Source: CAYJAP01 sp964368425
GTDB lineage: Bacteria; Bacillota; Clostridia; Christensenellales; UBA1242
Length of the DNA: 22,405 bases
Direction of reading: 5' to 3'
Assembly (NCBI GenBank): GCA_964368425.1
Contig: CAYJAP010000008.1
Location: forward strand, 1 to 22,405
The notes under the pieces were generated by a model that was not told the DNA's origin, did no database searches, and saw nothing but the letters and a program-made list of their open reading frames with translations. The translations under genes and the position numbers were made by a program. Positions 7,601-13,863 of the stretch are shown in pieces. Position 1 is the first letter of the stretch; each line of letters starts with the position of its first letter.

Positions 7601-7756
7601 AGCGATACGGTACAACAAGTACTAGCTAAGTTTGAAGATAAGATTAAGCAGGATGTTTTAGTAAGAGTATTTGGTGAAAAGATTAAAAAACCTGATATAG
7701 AAAAAACTGTTGAGATTAACGGAGAGAGCATGAGTTTCTCATTAAAAAGTTTATAA
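4631..7756 (+). CDS. ileS: Isoleucyl-tRNA synthetase, HKS-type clade
   Basis: Charges tRNA-Ile with isoleucine in the cytosol. It has 1041 residues, normal for the family. The ATP-binding HIGH region reads GVHHFWGRT (residues 54-62), followed by NGFDAQGLWVEV. The editing domain is recognisable from AWTTTPWTLSANVALAV onward. The KMSKS loop is replaced by EFHKSGGN (residues 591-598). I recall a divergent IleS clade with HKSWGN here, so this is probably a clade feature. Four CxxC pairs (Cys181/184, 388/391, 459/462, 502/505) may bind zinc. A tRNA anticodon-binding domain and C-terminal extension follow. The start is preceded by AAGGAAG. Regulation is by the T-box leader, and a pseudouridine synthase follows after 23 bases. 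Confidence 0.95.
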   Translation: MKKEVSVPNFIQMEHDTLKLWEDKKFFQKLVKQNEKGERFRFLDGPATANNRLGVHHFWGRTLKDIAIRYHSLKGKSCHFQNGFDAQGLWVEVNVEKELGLNGKPEIVGYGLDRFTNKCMERVNYFADEITKQSVRMGQWMDWDNSYYTNSDHNITSIWHFLKKCDEKGWIVKKNRPMAWCPRCGTSLSDHELASSYKEVTHTALFIKLPVKNTDFKIVAWTTTPWTLSANVALAVNANNDYVKVQMKDTGERLVLGLEAVKNLKGEYKIIEQFKGEKLLELEYETCFPELDTQQFAHKIIPWAEVDSKEGSGVVHIAPGCGAEDFELGKQFDLPEICPINEQGLLLDNYGFLAGKKTVDVVEDVINRLKQDDKLVYSHLYKHSYAHCWRCKTDIVYKLISAWFIRMDELKPALLDAVEEVEFQPAYAKKRMVDWLTNMGDWNISRSRFYGLPLPFYVCEKCSKIHVIGSLEELRKLAINPQAIDSMPNIHRPWIDEVKIKCDKCGEVLSRIPEVGDVWLDAGITPFSTKKYFTDIKFFEENFPSDYVCEMIEQIKGWFYSLLVMSVVLTGKAPYKKLSTYQYVNDENGNEFHKSGGNSLDADVVADKMGADTIRYLYGGAPIANDMRFGYSLTDEARRKMLGFWNIYTFFNTYAYIDNPNIKDYKINAKNLSVSDKWLVESVNKFVKDSDENYAENKNYNVVKDFEVLIDDISNFYIRSNRKRFWKSENADDQMTAYWFLYHSIKAICGVMAPIIPFMTDYIWRNMVCEIEPKEAPCVMLSKFPTSLLNENFEGVIEDVARAREIITLAQRLRNESQIKIKQPLKNLYLIIDKDTEKAVKKLENIIKEELNIKNIVFEKDNQRFNIEFLGVNFKTAGAVLKGDVQKLKTHLASLSAGEMKRAVVQYKAGKVSTGEFTNLDSNIFTLNFAPKSDFIIAIENGNTAVLDITIDENLMLEGMFREIVRQAQILRKEADFNIEQRISLTIESDSDTVQQVLAKFEDKIKQDVLVRVFGEKIKKPDIEKTVEINGESMSFSLKSL

Positions 7757-7779
7757 CAAAAGCGGTAAAGGAGGGTAAG

Positions 7780-8451
7780 ATGTTAGATATAATTCACGAA
7801 GATAATCATGTTTTAGTAGTCATAAAGCCACAAAATGTGCCATCTCAAGAGGATGAAAGTAAAGATGCCGATATGTTGAATATGGTTAAGGGTTATCTAA
7901 AAGAAAAGTACGATAAACCGGGTAATGTATACGCTGGGTTAGTGCATCGTCTTGACCGTCCTACCGGTGGTGTTATGGTGTTCGCCAAAACTTCTAAGGC
8001 TGCAGCGAGATTGTCTGAGCAGATAAAGAATGGCGAGTTCAAGAAAACTTATCTGGCAGTTGTAAACGGTGCGCCGAAAGAAAACAGTGGGCAGTTAGTA
8101 AATTATTTAGCCAAGAATGAGAAGTTAAATAAAGTTCAGATTGTTCCACAACTCATTGAAGGTGCAAAACTGGCAAAGTTGGAGTACTCTTTAGTAGAAA
8201 AAATCGAAAATCTTTCTTTACTAAAAGTAAATTTATTTACCGGAAGAAGCCATCAAATCCGTGTTCAACTTAAAAACGCAGGGATTCCAGTATACGGGGA
8301 TGCTAAATACGGTATGGGGGAGAAGGCGAGGATGGCATTGTGGGCGTATGAATTGAAGTTTTTTCATCCAACGACAAGAGTTGCCATGACTTATAGAGTT
8401 GCGCCACCTATAGACAAAGCTCCGTGGAATTCATTTAACTATAACTTTTAG
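7780..8451 (+). CDS. RluA-family pseudouridine synthase, lacking S4 domain
   Basis: Converts uridine to pseudouridine in rRNA or tRNA. The 223-residue protein is a bare RluA catalytic domain: IIHEDNHVLVVIKPQNVPSQ at the N-terminus, the catalytic motif HRLDRPTGG with Asp59, and FTGRSHQIRVQL further on. There is no N-terminal S4 RNA-binding domain, unlike the second synthase in this window. AAAGGAGGG precedes the ATG. It follows ileS by 23 bases and is probably co-transcribed under the same T-box. The target uridine cannot be predicted. Confidence 0.9.
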   Translation: MLDIIHEDNHVLVVIKPQNVPSQEDESKDADMLNMVKGYLKEKYDKPGNVYAGLVHRLDRPTGGVMVFAKTSKAAARLSEQIKNGEFKKTYLAVVNGAPKENSGQLVNYLAKNEKLNKVQIVPQLIEGAKLAKLEYSLVEKIENLSLLKVNLFTGRSHQIRVQLKNAGIPVYGDAKYGMGEKARMALWAYELKFFHPTTRVAMTYRVAPPIDKAPWNSFNYNF

Positions 8452-8497
8452 TTAAAGGCAGTATAAAGTTTGATTTGTGGGGTTTACTACAACGGAT

Positions 8498-8527
8498 ATG
8501 AAATTTAATTATAGATTAAAGTATAAT
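8498..8527 (+). promoter_or_regulatory. Possible promoter of a short transcript
   Basis: ATGAAA (8498-8503), an 18-base spacer and a perfect TATAAT (8522-8527). No reading frame with a ribosome binding site follows, but a terminator lies at 8591-8619, so a small RNA of about 80 bases is possible. Confidence 0.4.
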
Positions 8528-8590
8528 GTATCGAATTTGGATAAATAAAAAAACATTCATCAACGATACTTATAGTATCAGTAATTGTTC

Positions 8591-8619
8591 GGTCAGGCTT
8601 GTTAGCCTGATCTTTTATT
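8591..8619 (+). terminator. Terminator after the ileS-pseudouridine synthase unit
   Basis: A 9-bp stem (GGTCAGGCT with AGCCTGATC, one G-T pair) has a TGTT loop, followed by a T-rich tract. It is about 140 bases past the last stop codon. Confidence 0.85.
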
Positions 8620-8636
8620 TCAGTAATTATGATAAT

Positions 8637-8666
8637 AAAAAAACACCTGTAATAGGTGTTTGTTTT
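8637..8666 (-). terminator. Terminator of groESL
   Basis: An 8-bp perfect stem (8641-8648 with 8654-8661) is followed on the minus strand by a run of seven T. It lies about 55 bases past the groEL stop. The weaker T-run on the plus side may let it act in both directions. Confidence 0.85.
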
Positions 8667-8720
8667 GTTATTGTTTCTTAGTTTTAAGGGAGAGATTCTA
8701 AAGTTATTTGGTTATGTATA

Positions 8721-10307
8721 TTACTTCTTTTCCTCTATTTCCGCTATAACCACTTGAGTTGTCAGTAGCGTGGAAGCTACACTTGCAGCGTTCATTAACG
8801 CCGATTTTGCCACCAGGGTGGGATCTATAATTCCTGCCTTTATCATGTCAACATATGTATTGGTTGCTGCATCGAAGCCGTAATTGTTTTGTTTCTTTTC
8901 CAATATATTAAACTCTATAACTCCGCCATCTATCCCCGCATTTTCGCTTATCTGTCGTAGGGGAGAACTTAATGATGATAAGATGATGTTCGCACCCGTC
9001 TTCTCATCTCCTTCCAGTGTTTGTATAAACTCGAGCAACGTCTCTTTACAGTTGATTAATGCTACGCCTCCGCCTGCGACTATCCCCTCAGTTATAGCGC
9101 TTTTTGTTGCACTGATAGCATCCTCAATACGGAGCTTTTTCTCTTGCATTTCTACTTCACTCGTACATGCAACCTCAATTATTGCTATCCCACCAGTTAG
9201 CTTAGCCAGTCTTTCTTCCAGTCCAGTTTTATCGAAATCGTTCGTACTATCTTTTATTTGTGTTTTGATCTGCGCTATACGTTCCTGTAAACTTTCAGCA
9301 TTGCCTCGGCCGTAACTTATTGTTGTGGAGTCCTTGGTTATATGAATTTTGCCTGCTACCCCCAAATGAGCCAATCCGCACTCTTTTAATTCCATTCCCA
9401 TATCCTCGGAAATAACGCTTGCCCCCGTCATTACTGCGATGTCGTGCAACTGTGCTTTTCGACGATCAGCGTACGACGGAGCTTTGATTGCCACTACCGT
9501 TATTGCACCTCTGATTTTGTTTAGTACTAACGTGGCTAGAACCTCATGCTCTATATCTTCTGCGATTATTAATAATGGTTTGTTTTGTGTCGATACTTGC
9601 TCTAACAGTGGCAATATCTCCTGTATAGTATGTATTTTTTTATCAGTTATTAATATATAACTATCTAATAATGTGGCGTCCATTTTCTCTTGATTCGTTG
9701 CCATGTAAGGAGAGAGATAGCCTCTGTCAATCTGCATTCCTTCTACAATCTTTAGCTGTGTTTTAAATGTCTTGCCATCTTCTACAGAAATTACTCCATC
9801 TTTTCCAACGATGTCGACCGCTTCGCTTATCAGCTTTCCGACCTCTTCGTCACCAGCGCTTATAGATGATATCTGGAATATTTCTTTACTACTATTAACG
9901 GCTATGGATTGTTTATCTAACTCTGCTAGTACCACATCTGTAGCTTTCATAATTCCTTTTTTAAGAGAGATGGGATTTGCTCCTGCTGTATAGTTTTTTA
10001 TACCTTCTGCAACAATCTTTTGAGCAAGCACACAGGCTGTGGTTGTACCGTCTCCTGCTAAATCGTTAGTCTTTATACTAACTTGTTTTATTAAATTAGC
10101 CCCCATGTTTTCGAAAGGGTTAGGCAAGGTGATTTCTTTCGCAATGGTTACTCCGTCGTTGGTTATAAGCGGAACTCCGAACCTTCTATCTAACACTACG
10201 TTTCTTCCTTTTGGCCCCAGTGTTATTTTTACAGCATCACATAATTTATTGACGCCTCTCTCTAATAATTTAATAGCCTCAAAATCTTTTACTATTTCAT
10301 GTGCCAT
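8721..10307 (-). CDS. groEL: Chaperonin GroEL, 60 kDa
   Basis: ATP-driven folding chamber subunit, forming the double-ring chaperonin with GroES. It has 528 residues from the start used here. Signature segments are KITLGPKGRNVVLD near residue 27, the ATP-site motif DLAGDGTTTA, and EDAISATKSAITEGIVAGGGVAL near the equatorial return, which keeps the catalytic aspartate. The methionine at 10307 is chosen because AGGAGG lies at 10314-10319; an upstream in-frame start at 10337 would place that site inside the gene. The C-terminus ends EIEEKK, with no GGM-repeat tail. It follows groES by 84 bases on the minus strand, against the direction of its neighbours. Confidence 0.97.
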   Translation of the reverse strand: MAHEIVKDFEAIKLLERGVNKLCDAVKITLGPKGRNVVLDRRFGVPLITNDGVTIAKEITLPNPFENMGANLIKQVSIKTNDLAGDGTTTACVLAQKIVAEGIKNYTAGANPISLKKGIMKATDVVLAELDKQSIAVNSSKEIFQISSISAGDEEVGKLISEAVDIVGKDGVISVEDGKTFKTQLKIVEGMQIDRGYLSPYMATNQEKMDATLLDSYILITDKKIHTIQEILPLLEQVSTQNKPLLIIAEDIEHEVLATLVLNKIRGAITVVAIKAPSYADRRKAQLHDIAVMTGASVISEDMGMELKECGLAHLGVAGKIHITKDSTTISYGRGNAESLQERIAQIKTQIKDSTNDFDKTGLEERLAKLTGGIAIIEVACTSEVEMQEKKLRIEDAISATKSAITEGIVAGGGVALINCKETLLEFIQTLEGDEKTGANIILSSLSSPLRQISENAGIDGGVIEFNILEKKQNNYGFDAATNTYVDMIKAGIIDPTLVAKSALMNAASVASTLLTTQVVIAEIEEKK

Positions 10308-10338
10308 GTTTTTCCTCCTAATATTAATACTATTCAAA

Positions 10339-10384
10339 GTTATGCAATATGCCTTTAATACGAGCAGTTTACGTGCTATGCAAA
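10339..10384 (-). repeat. Intergenic TTTGCATA-type repeat in the groEL leader
   Basis: Read on the minus strand from 10384 to 10349, a 36-base stretch matches 17764-17799 at 29 of 36 positions without gaps. Shared blocks are TTTGCATAG, ACGTA, CTCGT and TAAAG. A second GCATAAC copy follows at 10339-10345. It lies between the groES stop and the groEL ribosome binding site. Confidence 0.6.
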
Positions 10385-10391
10385 TAAAAGA

Positions 10392-10673
10392 CTATTCTAT
10401 GATTGCAAGAATATCTTGTTGACTTATAATTAAAAATTCTTCGTCTTTAAGTTTAAATTCATGAGCAACATATTTTGCACACAGTACTTTGTCACCTTCT
10501 TTTACTACAATTTCTATCTCGTTACCGTCCAGCTTGCCACCACTACCAACTGCTATCACAGTGGAGATAATAGGTTTCTCTGTTTGGTTATCGGGAATGA
10601 TAATTGCACTTTCTTTTTTTTCTTCTTTATCAGGTTTCAAAACAATTTTATCAAACAGTGGTTTTATTTTCAT
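10392..10673 (-). CDS. groES: Co-chaperonin GroES, 10 kDa
   Basis: Heptameric lid of the GroEL chamber. It has 93 residues, the normal length. It begins MKIKPLFDKIVLKPDKEE, followed by a mobile-loop region ESAIIIPD, then VIAVGSGGKLDG and EGDKVLCAKYVAHEFKLKDEEFLII, all in family order. The mobile loop lacks the common GG pair. GGAG lies six bases before the start codon. It is the first gene of a two-gene minus-strand operon with groEL. Confidence 0.95.
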   Translation of the reverse strand: MKIKPLFDKIVLKPDKEEKKESAIIIPDNQTEKPIISTVIAVGSGGKLDGNEIEIVVKEGDKVLCAKYVAHEFKLKDEEFLIISQQDILAIIE

Positions 10674-10717
10674 ATGACGCTCCTTTACTCTATCTACAAT
10701 TTTATCTAAAAAAAGAA

Positions 10718-10746
10718 ATAGTAAACTTAATATTCTTATATATGAA
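10718..10746 (-). promoter_or_regulatory. Probable promoter of groESL
   Basis: On the minus strand, TTCATA (10741-10746), a 17-base spacer and TACTAT (10718-10723), the same -10 box as the ileS promoter. The start would fall near 10711, giving a leader of about 38 bases. No CIRCE element (TTAGCACTC-N9-GAGTGCTAA) is present. Confidence 0.55.
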
Positions 10747-10764
10747 ATTTACAGGATAGTTTTC

Positions 10765-10789
10765 TACAAAAAACGCCTCTTTTTTTGTA
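10765..10789. promoter_or_regulatory. Perfect palindrome between groES and the SPOR gene
   Basis: TACAAAAAA (10765-10773) and TTTTTTGTA (10781-10789) form 9-bp perfect arms around CGCCTCT. It lies in the divergent intergenic region, 18 bases upstream of the proposed groESL -35 box. It may be a regulator site or simply curved A/T-rich DNA. Confidence 0.4.
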
Positions 10790-10863
10790 ATCAAAGAATA
10801 TTTAAATCACTACTTCATTATGTATAGAGTATAAAGTATGAAATAAAAAGGATGCAATAAGCT

Positions 10864-11649
10864 ATGTCAAAAAAAATTAAGATACCCGAATACGATGGGG
10901 TAACAGTCATCAAAAGAAAAAGAAGTGGTGGAACAAAGTTTTTGATCACCGTAGGAGTTCTTTGTTTGATTACAGGTATGATATTGGTGGCAGATGTGTT
11001 CACCAGTTATTTTGCCACAGGAGAATTCAAGCTTTCTTTATTTTCAACCACTTCCCAGAAAAGCAGGAGCAAATACTTTGCTGTAGTGCTAGCCGAGTAC
11101 GACTCGTACGACCAAGCAGAGAACGCTAGTGCGAGTACGGTTGTTGGTGGGGCGGGCAGTTACGTTTGGCAGGACGGGGAGAAGTTTTTGTTGATGGCCA
11201 ATATTTACAGCAACAAAGCAGATGCGGAAAGCGTTATGCAAAATTTACAAGATTCGCAGTATGATGCTTTTCTAAAAGAGATAGAATTCAGCAACTCGTC
11301 GTTTTCACAGGATATTGTAAAGGAAGTAATGGAGCATTTTGACAGCGTTTACACGGAGTTGTACTCCAATAGCTTGAAGCTGGATAAGAAAGAAATACTG
11401 TATACCATGGCAAGTTCAAATATAAACACCTTGAAGAGTCAGACAAAAATTCTGTTATCGAAGGTGTCGTTGAATGTATCAGACGTAGATATAAAGGAGC
11501 GGTTAACGGAGGGTCTAATAAAGTTACAGGATAGTTTGGAAAGCGCTAGTTTAAAGTTGTTGTATAACGAGAGAAATAGTTATGTAATTAAGTACGGTAT
11601 TGTAGATTGCGTCAAGATTAAATTTGAGTTGTATAACGCTGTAGTTTAG
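10864..11649 (+). CDS. Membrane-anchored SPOR-domain-like protein
   Basis: A 261-residue protein with a short basic cytoplasmic N-terminus, one membrane helix (about residues 25-47, LITVGVLCLITGMILVADVF) and an extracytoplasmic part. Residues 71-130 read like a SPOR domain: YFAVVLAEYDSYDQAENASA then VWQDGEKFLLMANIYSNKADAE. SPOR domains bind peptidoglycan stripped of stem peptides, at division septa or in the forespore. A helical C-terminal region of about 130 residues follows. AAGGAT lies about ten bases before the ATG. It is divergent from groES and lies 84 bases before lspA. A SpoIIB-like role is possible but not shown; the SPOR call rests on pattern alone. Confidence 0.75.
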   Translation: MSKKIKIPEYDGVTVIKRKRSGGTKFLITVGVLCLITGMILVADVFTSYFATGEFKLSLFSTTSQKSRSKYFAVVLAEYDSYDQAENASASTVVGGAGSYVWQDGEKFLLMANIYSNKADAESVMQNLQDSQYDAFLKEIEFSNSSFSQDIVKEVMEHFDSVYTELYSNSLKLDKKEILYTMASSNINTLKSQTKILLSKVSLNVSDVDIKERLTEGLIKLQDSLESASLKLLYNERNSYVIKYGIVDCVKIKFELYNAVV

Positions 11650-11698
11650 CTAACTACGGAGTAAAGTTGCAGGAGTGACATTAAAATACAAATTAAGT

Positions 11699-11727
11699 TT
11701 GCAAAAGGATAGTTTTTATAGTAAAAT
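11699..11727 (+). promoter_or_regulatory. Promoter giving a probable leaderless lspA mRNA
   Basis: TTGCAA (11699-11704), a 17-base spacer and TAAAAT (11722-11727). The normal distance of 6-7 bases puts the transcription start on or next to the lspA ATG at 11734. No Shine-Dalgarno sequence precedes that ATG. Confidence 0.6.
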
Positions 11728-11733
11728 AAAAGC

Positions 11734-12222
11734 ATGAAAAAAGTATCTTGGAAAAGTTTTTTAATTAAATATTCAATTATACTGCTACTTTTAGTTGCAG
11801 ACATCGTTACGAAAGTTGTTTTCGAAAAGAGACTTGCGGATACGGGAGAAACCATCATGTTTATTGATGGGTTCTTGAGTTTCACGTATGTACAAAACAC
11901 GGGTGCTGCATTTGGAATATTTGGTAACGGTATAATCTTTCTTATCATAATGAGTTGCATTATGGTAGCATTATTTGTGTTCATGGATGTGATTACACCT
12001 AGACAAAACGGCTGGTATTGGGCGGGTTTCTGTCTGATCATGGCAGGCGCTATTGGCAACTTATACGACAGAATTTTTAAGGGGTTTGTACGTGATTTTA
12101 TCCAGTTTGAGTTTATGTCATTCCCTGTGTTCAATTTAGCAGATACTTTCTTATCTGTGGGAATAATTTGTTACACAATCTTCTTCTTATTCTTTAGCAT
12201 GAAAGATGTGAAAAAGGTGTAG
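11734..12222 (+). CDS. lspA: Lipoprotein signal peptidase (signal peptidase II)
   Basis: Inner-membrane aspartyl protease that cuts signal peptides from prolipoproteins after diacylglyceryl addition. It has 162 residues with four hydrophobic segments. Family motifs are VADIVTK near residue 21, NTGAAFGIFG (55-64), AGAIGNLYDRI with catalytic Asp112, and FNLADTF with catalytic Asp137. The A at 11734 coincides with the predicted transcription start of a TTGCAA-17-TAAAAT promoter and there is no visible ribosome binding site, so translation may be leaderless. rluD follows after three bases, the usual Firmicutes pairing. Confidence 0.96.
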   Translation: MKKVSWKSFLIKYSIILLLLVADIVTKVVFEKRLADTGETIMFIDGFLSFTYVQNTGAAFGIFGNGIIFLIIMSCIMVALFVFMDVITPRQNGWYWAGFCLIMAGAIGNLYDRIFKGFVRDFIQFEFMSFPVFNLADTFLSVGIICYTIFFLFFSMKDVKKV

Positions 12223-12225
12223 CGT

Positions 12226-13137
12226 ATGAGAGAATTTACGACAGAAAAAGAAGATAAAAATGTTAGATTAGATATGTTTCTCCTAGAGAAGTTGCAAGAC
12301 AAGACTCGTAGTAGCATCAAAAAGATGATTGAGGAGGGCGATGTCACTGTCAACGGGAAGAAGGTTAAAGCAGGTTATTCTTTAGCTATTGGGGAAAGTA
12401 TTTCCGTAAAAAATATAGAATCTAAACAGACGGACGCTGTTGCACAAGATATTCCGCTAGATATTATATACGAGGATAACGATTTTGCGGTAATAAACAA
12501 ACCTCAGGGAATGGTGGTGCATCCCAGTGTAGGTAATTATACGGGCACTTTAGTTAATGCACTGCTGTACAATGTAGACAGTTTAAGTAGCATAAACGGT
12601 GCAGTTAGACCGGGTATAATACATCGGCTGGATAAAGATACAAGCGGGCTGATAGTCATTGCTAAGAATGATAAAGCTCACATGCATCTAAGCAAGCAGA
12701 TTGCTGACAAGACCTGTCGCAGGATTTATATTGCGTTGCTCGATGGTACGCTGAAGGAGTTGAAGGGTGAAGTGGAGAATTATATTGGTACTGACCCGAA
12801 AAAACCTCTGAGAAAAACGGTGTTGACTAACGGCAAAGGCAAGTACGCAAAAACGTACTTTGAGGTGCTAAAATACTATAGAGGATACACGCTTGCTAAG
12901 TTTGAACTGAGCACGGGACGTACCCATCAAATACGTGTTCACAGCAGGTTTTTACATCGTCCGATCGTGGGGGATAAACTGTATAATTTCAATAAACCTA
13001 AATTTAAGCTCAAGGGACAGTTGTTGCATGCGACTGAGTTGGTATTGGTTCATCCTACAACTAACAAAGAGATGAAATTCACCTGTGATCTGCCTGAATA
13101 TTTTTCGAAAATACTTGCTTCTTTGCAAGAAATATAG
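12226..13137 (+). CDS. rluD: Large-subunit rRNA pseudouridine synthase, RluD type
   Basis: Makes pseudouridine in 23S rRNA; in characterised RluD the targets are in helix 69. It has 303 residues. An N-terminal S4 RNA-binding domain spans about residues 12-62 (VRLDMFLLEKLQDKTRSSI then DVTVNGKKVKAGY). The catalytic domain carries IIHRLDKDTSGL with Asp136, and STGRTHQIRVH later. AAGGTG precedes the ATG. The gene starts three bases after lspA. The CGG codon in the HRLD motif must be arginine, which supports the standard genetic code. The exact target is inferred from family similarity only. Confidence 0.93.
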   Translation: MREFTTEKEDKNVRLDMFLLEKLQDKTRSSIKKMIEEGDVTVNGKKVKAGYSLAIGESISVKNIESKQTDAVAQDIPLDIIYEDNDFAVINKPQGMVVHPSVGNYTGTLVNALLYNVDSLSSINGAVRPGIIHRLDKDTSGLIVIAKNDKAHMHLSKQIADKTCRRIYIALLDGTLKELKGEVENYIGTDPKKPLRKTVLTNGKGKYAKTYFEVLKYYRGYTLAKFELSTGRTHQIRVHSRFLHRPIVGDKLYNFNKPKFKLKGQLLHATELVLVHPTTNKEMKFTCDLPEYFSKILASLQEI

Positions 13138-13158
13138 TCTTTTTTTAGCAGGGATTGT

Positions 13159-13187
13159 TTGATTATTTGAGATTATTGTGTTATGAT
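13159..13187 (+). promoter_or_regulatory. Promoter for the small membrane protein-tig unit
   Basis: TTGATT (13159-13164), a 17-base spacer and TATGAT (13182-13187). The start would be near 13194, giving a leader of about 20 bases with AGGAGG at 13199-13204. Confidence 0.65.
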
Positions 13188-13213
13188 AATACTTGCTTAG
13201 GAGGAAACGAAAT

Positions 13214-13480
13214 ATGGCTAAACCAACAAAAGAAACAGTTAGGATAAGTTTACGAGCGTTTGTTAACTTCATCGCGTACATATCTGTAATCTGTGTTGGA
13301 GTCGCTCTTATGTTAAAAAACACAGCAGTGGGAAGTTCTTTCACGCTGATTGCTAACGTAATTGCATACTCTATCACGGCTATATGCGGGTTTTTGTATG
13401 CTAAAAGTAAAAGAAATATGTTATTTCTTGTACTGTGGGTTATCGCGGTTGCTCTTATCATAATTTCTTATGTAATTTAG
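13214..13480 (+). CDS. Small three-helix membrane protein, unknown function
   Basis: An 88-residue protein with a basic N-terminus (MAKPTKETVRISLR) and three hydrophobic helices, roughly residues 14-34, 42-63 and 68-87. It has no motif that I recognise. I chose the ATG at 13214, ten bases after AGGAGG; the longer frame from a TTG at 13193 would translate the ribosome binding site itself. It has its own TTGATT-17-TATGAT promoter and is followed after 17 bases by a second small membrane protein and then trigger factor, so all three are probably co-transcribed. Confidence 0.8.
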   Translation: MAKPTKETVRISLRAFVNFIAYISVICVGVALMLKNTAVGSSFTLIANVIAYSITAICGFLYAKSKRNMLFLVLWVIAVALIIISYVI

Positions 13481-13497
13481 TGTATTAGTGTGTTGTT

Positions 13498-13851
13498 ATG
13501 GATATTAAAAAACAGATACGAAAAATCTTTAGTAGTAAGTTCAACATAGTGATTATTGTGATGTTAGTTGTCGCGGTGGTGTTGACTATACTGTCACAAT
13601 TACATATAGCTATATTAATCTCTGCACTTGCACTACTGTGTGTGCTCTGTCTTACAATCGCCATACGAATTATCGTAGACTACAAGAATATATATAACAA
13701 ATACGCACGTGCGTCGTTGCACGCTACTCAAGAGCAAGAAGAAAACATACAAGTCGAAATCAAAAAGCTTAAACGAGATATGTTAATTCGTATCATACTG
13801 TTTATATTCTTCGCAGTAGTTTTCTTATTAGCAACAATTAAAGCAATATAA
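13498..13851 (+). CDS. Small membrane protein with coiled-coil, unknown function
   Basis: A 117-residue protein with membrane helices at about residues 15-33, 37-58 and 96-115. A charged helical stretch between the second and third (ATQEQEENIQVEIKKLKRD) is probably coiled-coil and cytoplasmic. I do not recognise the family. There is no clear ribosome binding site before the ATG, so translation may depend on coupling to the gene 17 bases upstream. Trigger factor starts 12 bases downstream. The shared transcript with tig suggests steady expression. Confidence 0.75.
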   Translation: MDIKKQIRKIFSSKFNIVIIVMLVVAVVLTILSQLHIAILISALALLCVLCLTIAIRIIVDYKNIYNKYARASLHATQEQEENIQVEIKKLKRDMLIRIILFIFFAVVFLLATIKAI

Positions 13852-13863
13852 AGGGAGAGAAAA

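Noticed and set aside
8884..10422. Several plus-strand frames of 73-143 codons opposite groEL
   Set aside because: They are shadows of the long, strongly conserved GroEL frame. They lack family motifs and ribosome binding sites.
11641..11657. Hairpin GTAGTT/AACTAC at the end of the SPOR gene
   Set aside because: It has only six pairs and no T-run after it, so it is not called as a terminator.
11646..12134. 162-codon minus-strand frame opposite lspA
   Set aside because: lspA carries all catalytic motifs on the plus strand, and the antisense product has no recognisable features.
13193..13213. TTG start for the 88-residue membrane protein
   Set aside because: The extension would encode the AGGAGG ribosome binding site. 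The ATG at 13214 is correctly spaced from it.
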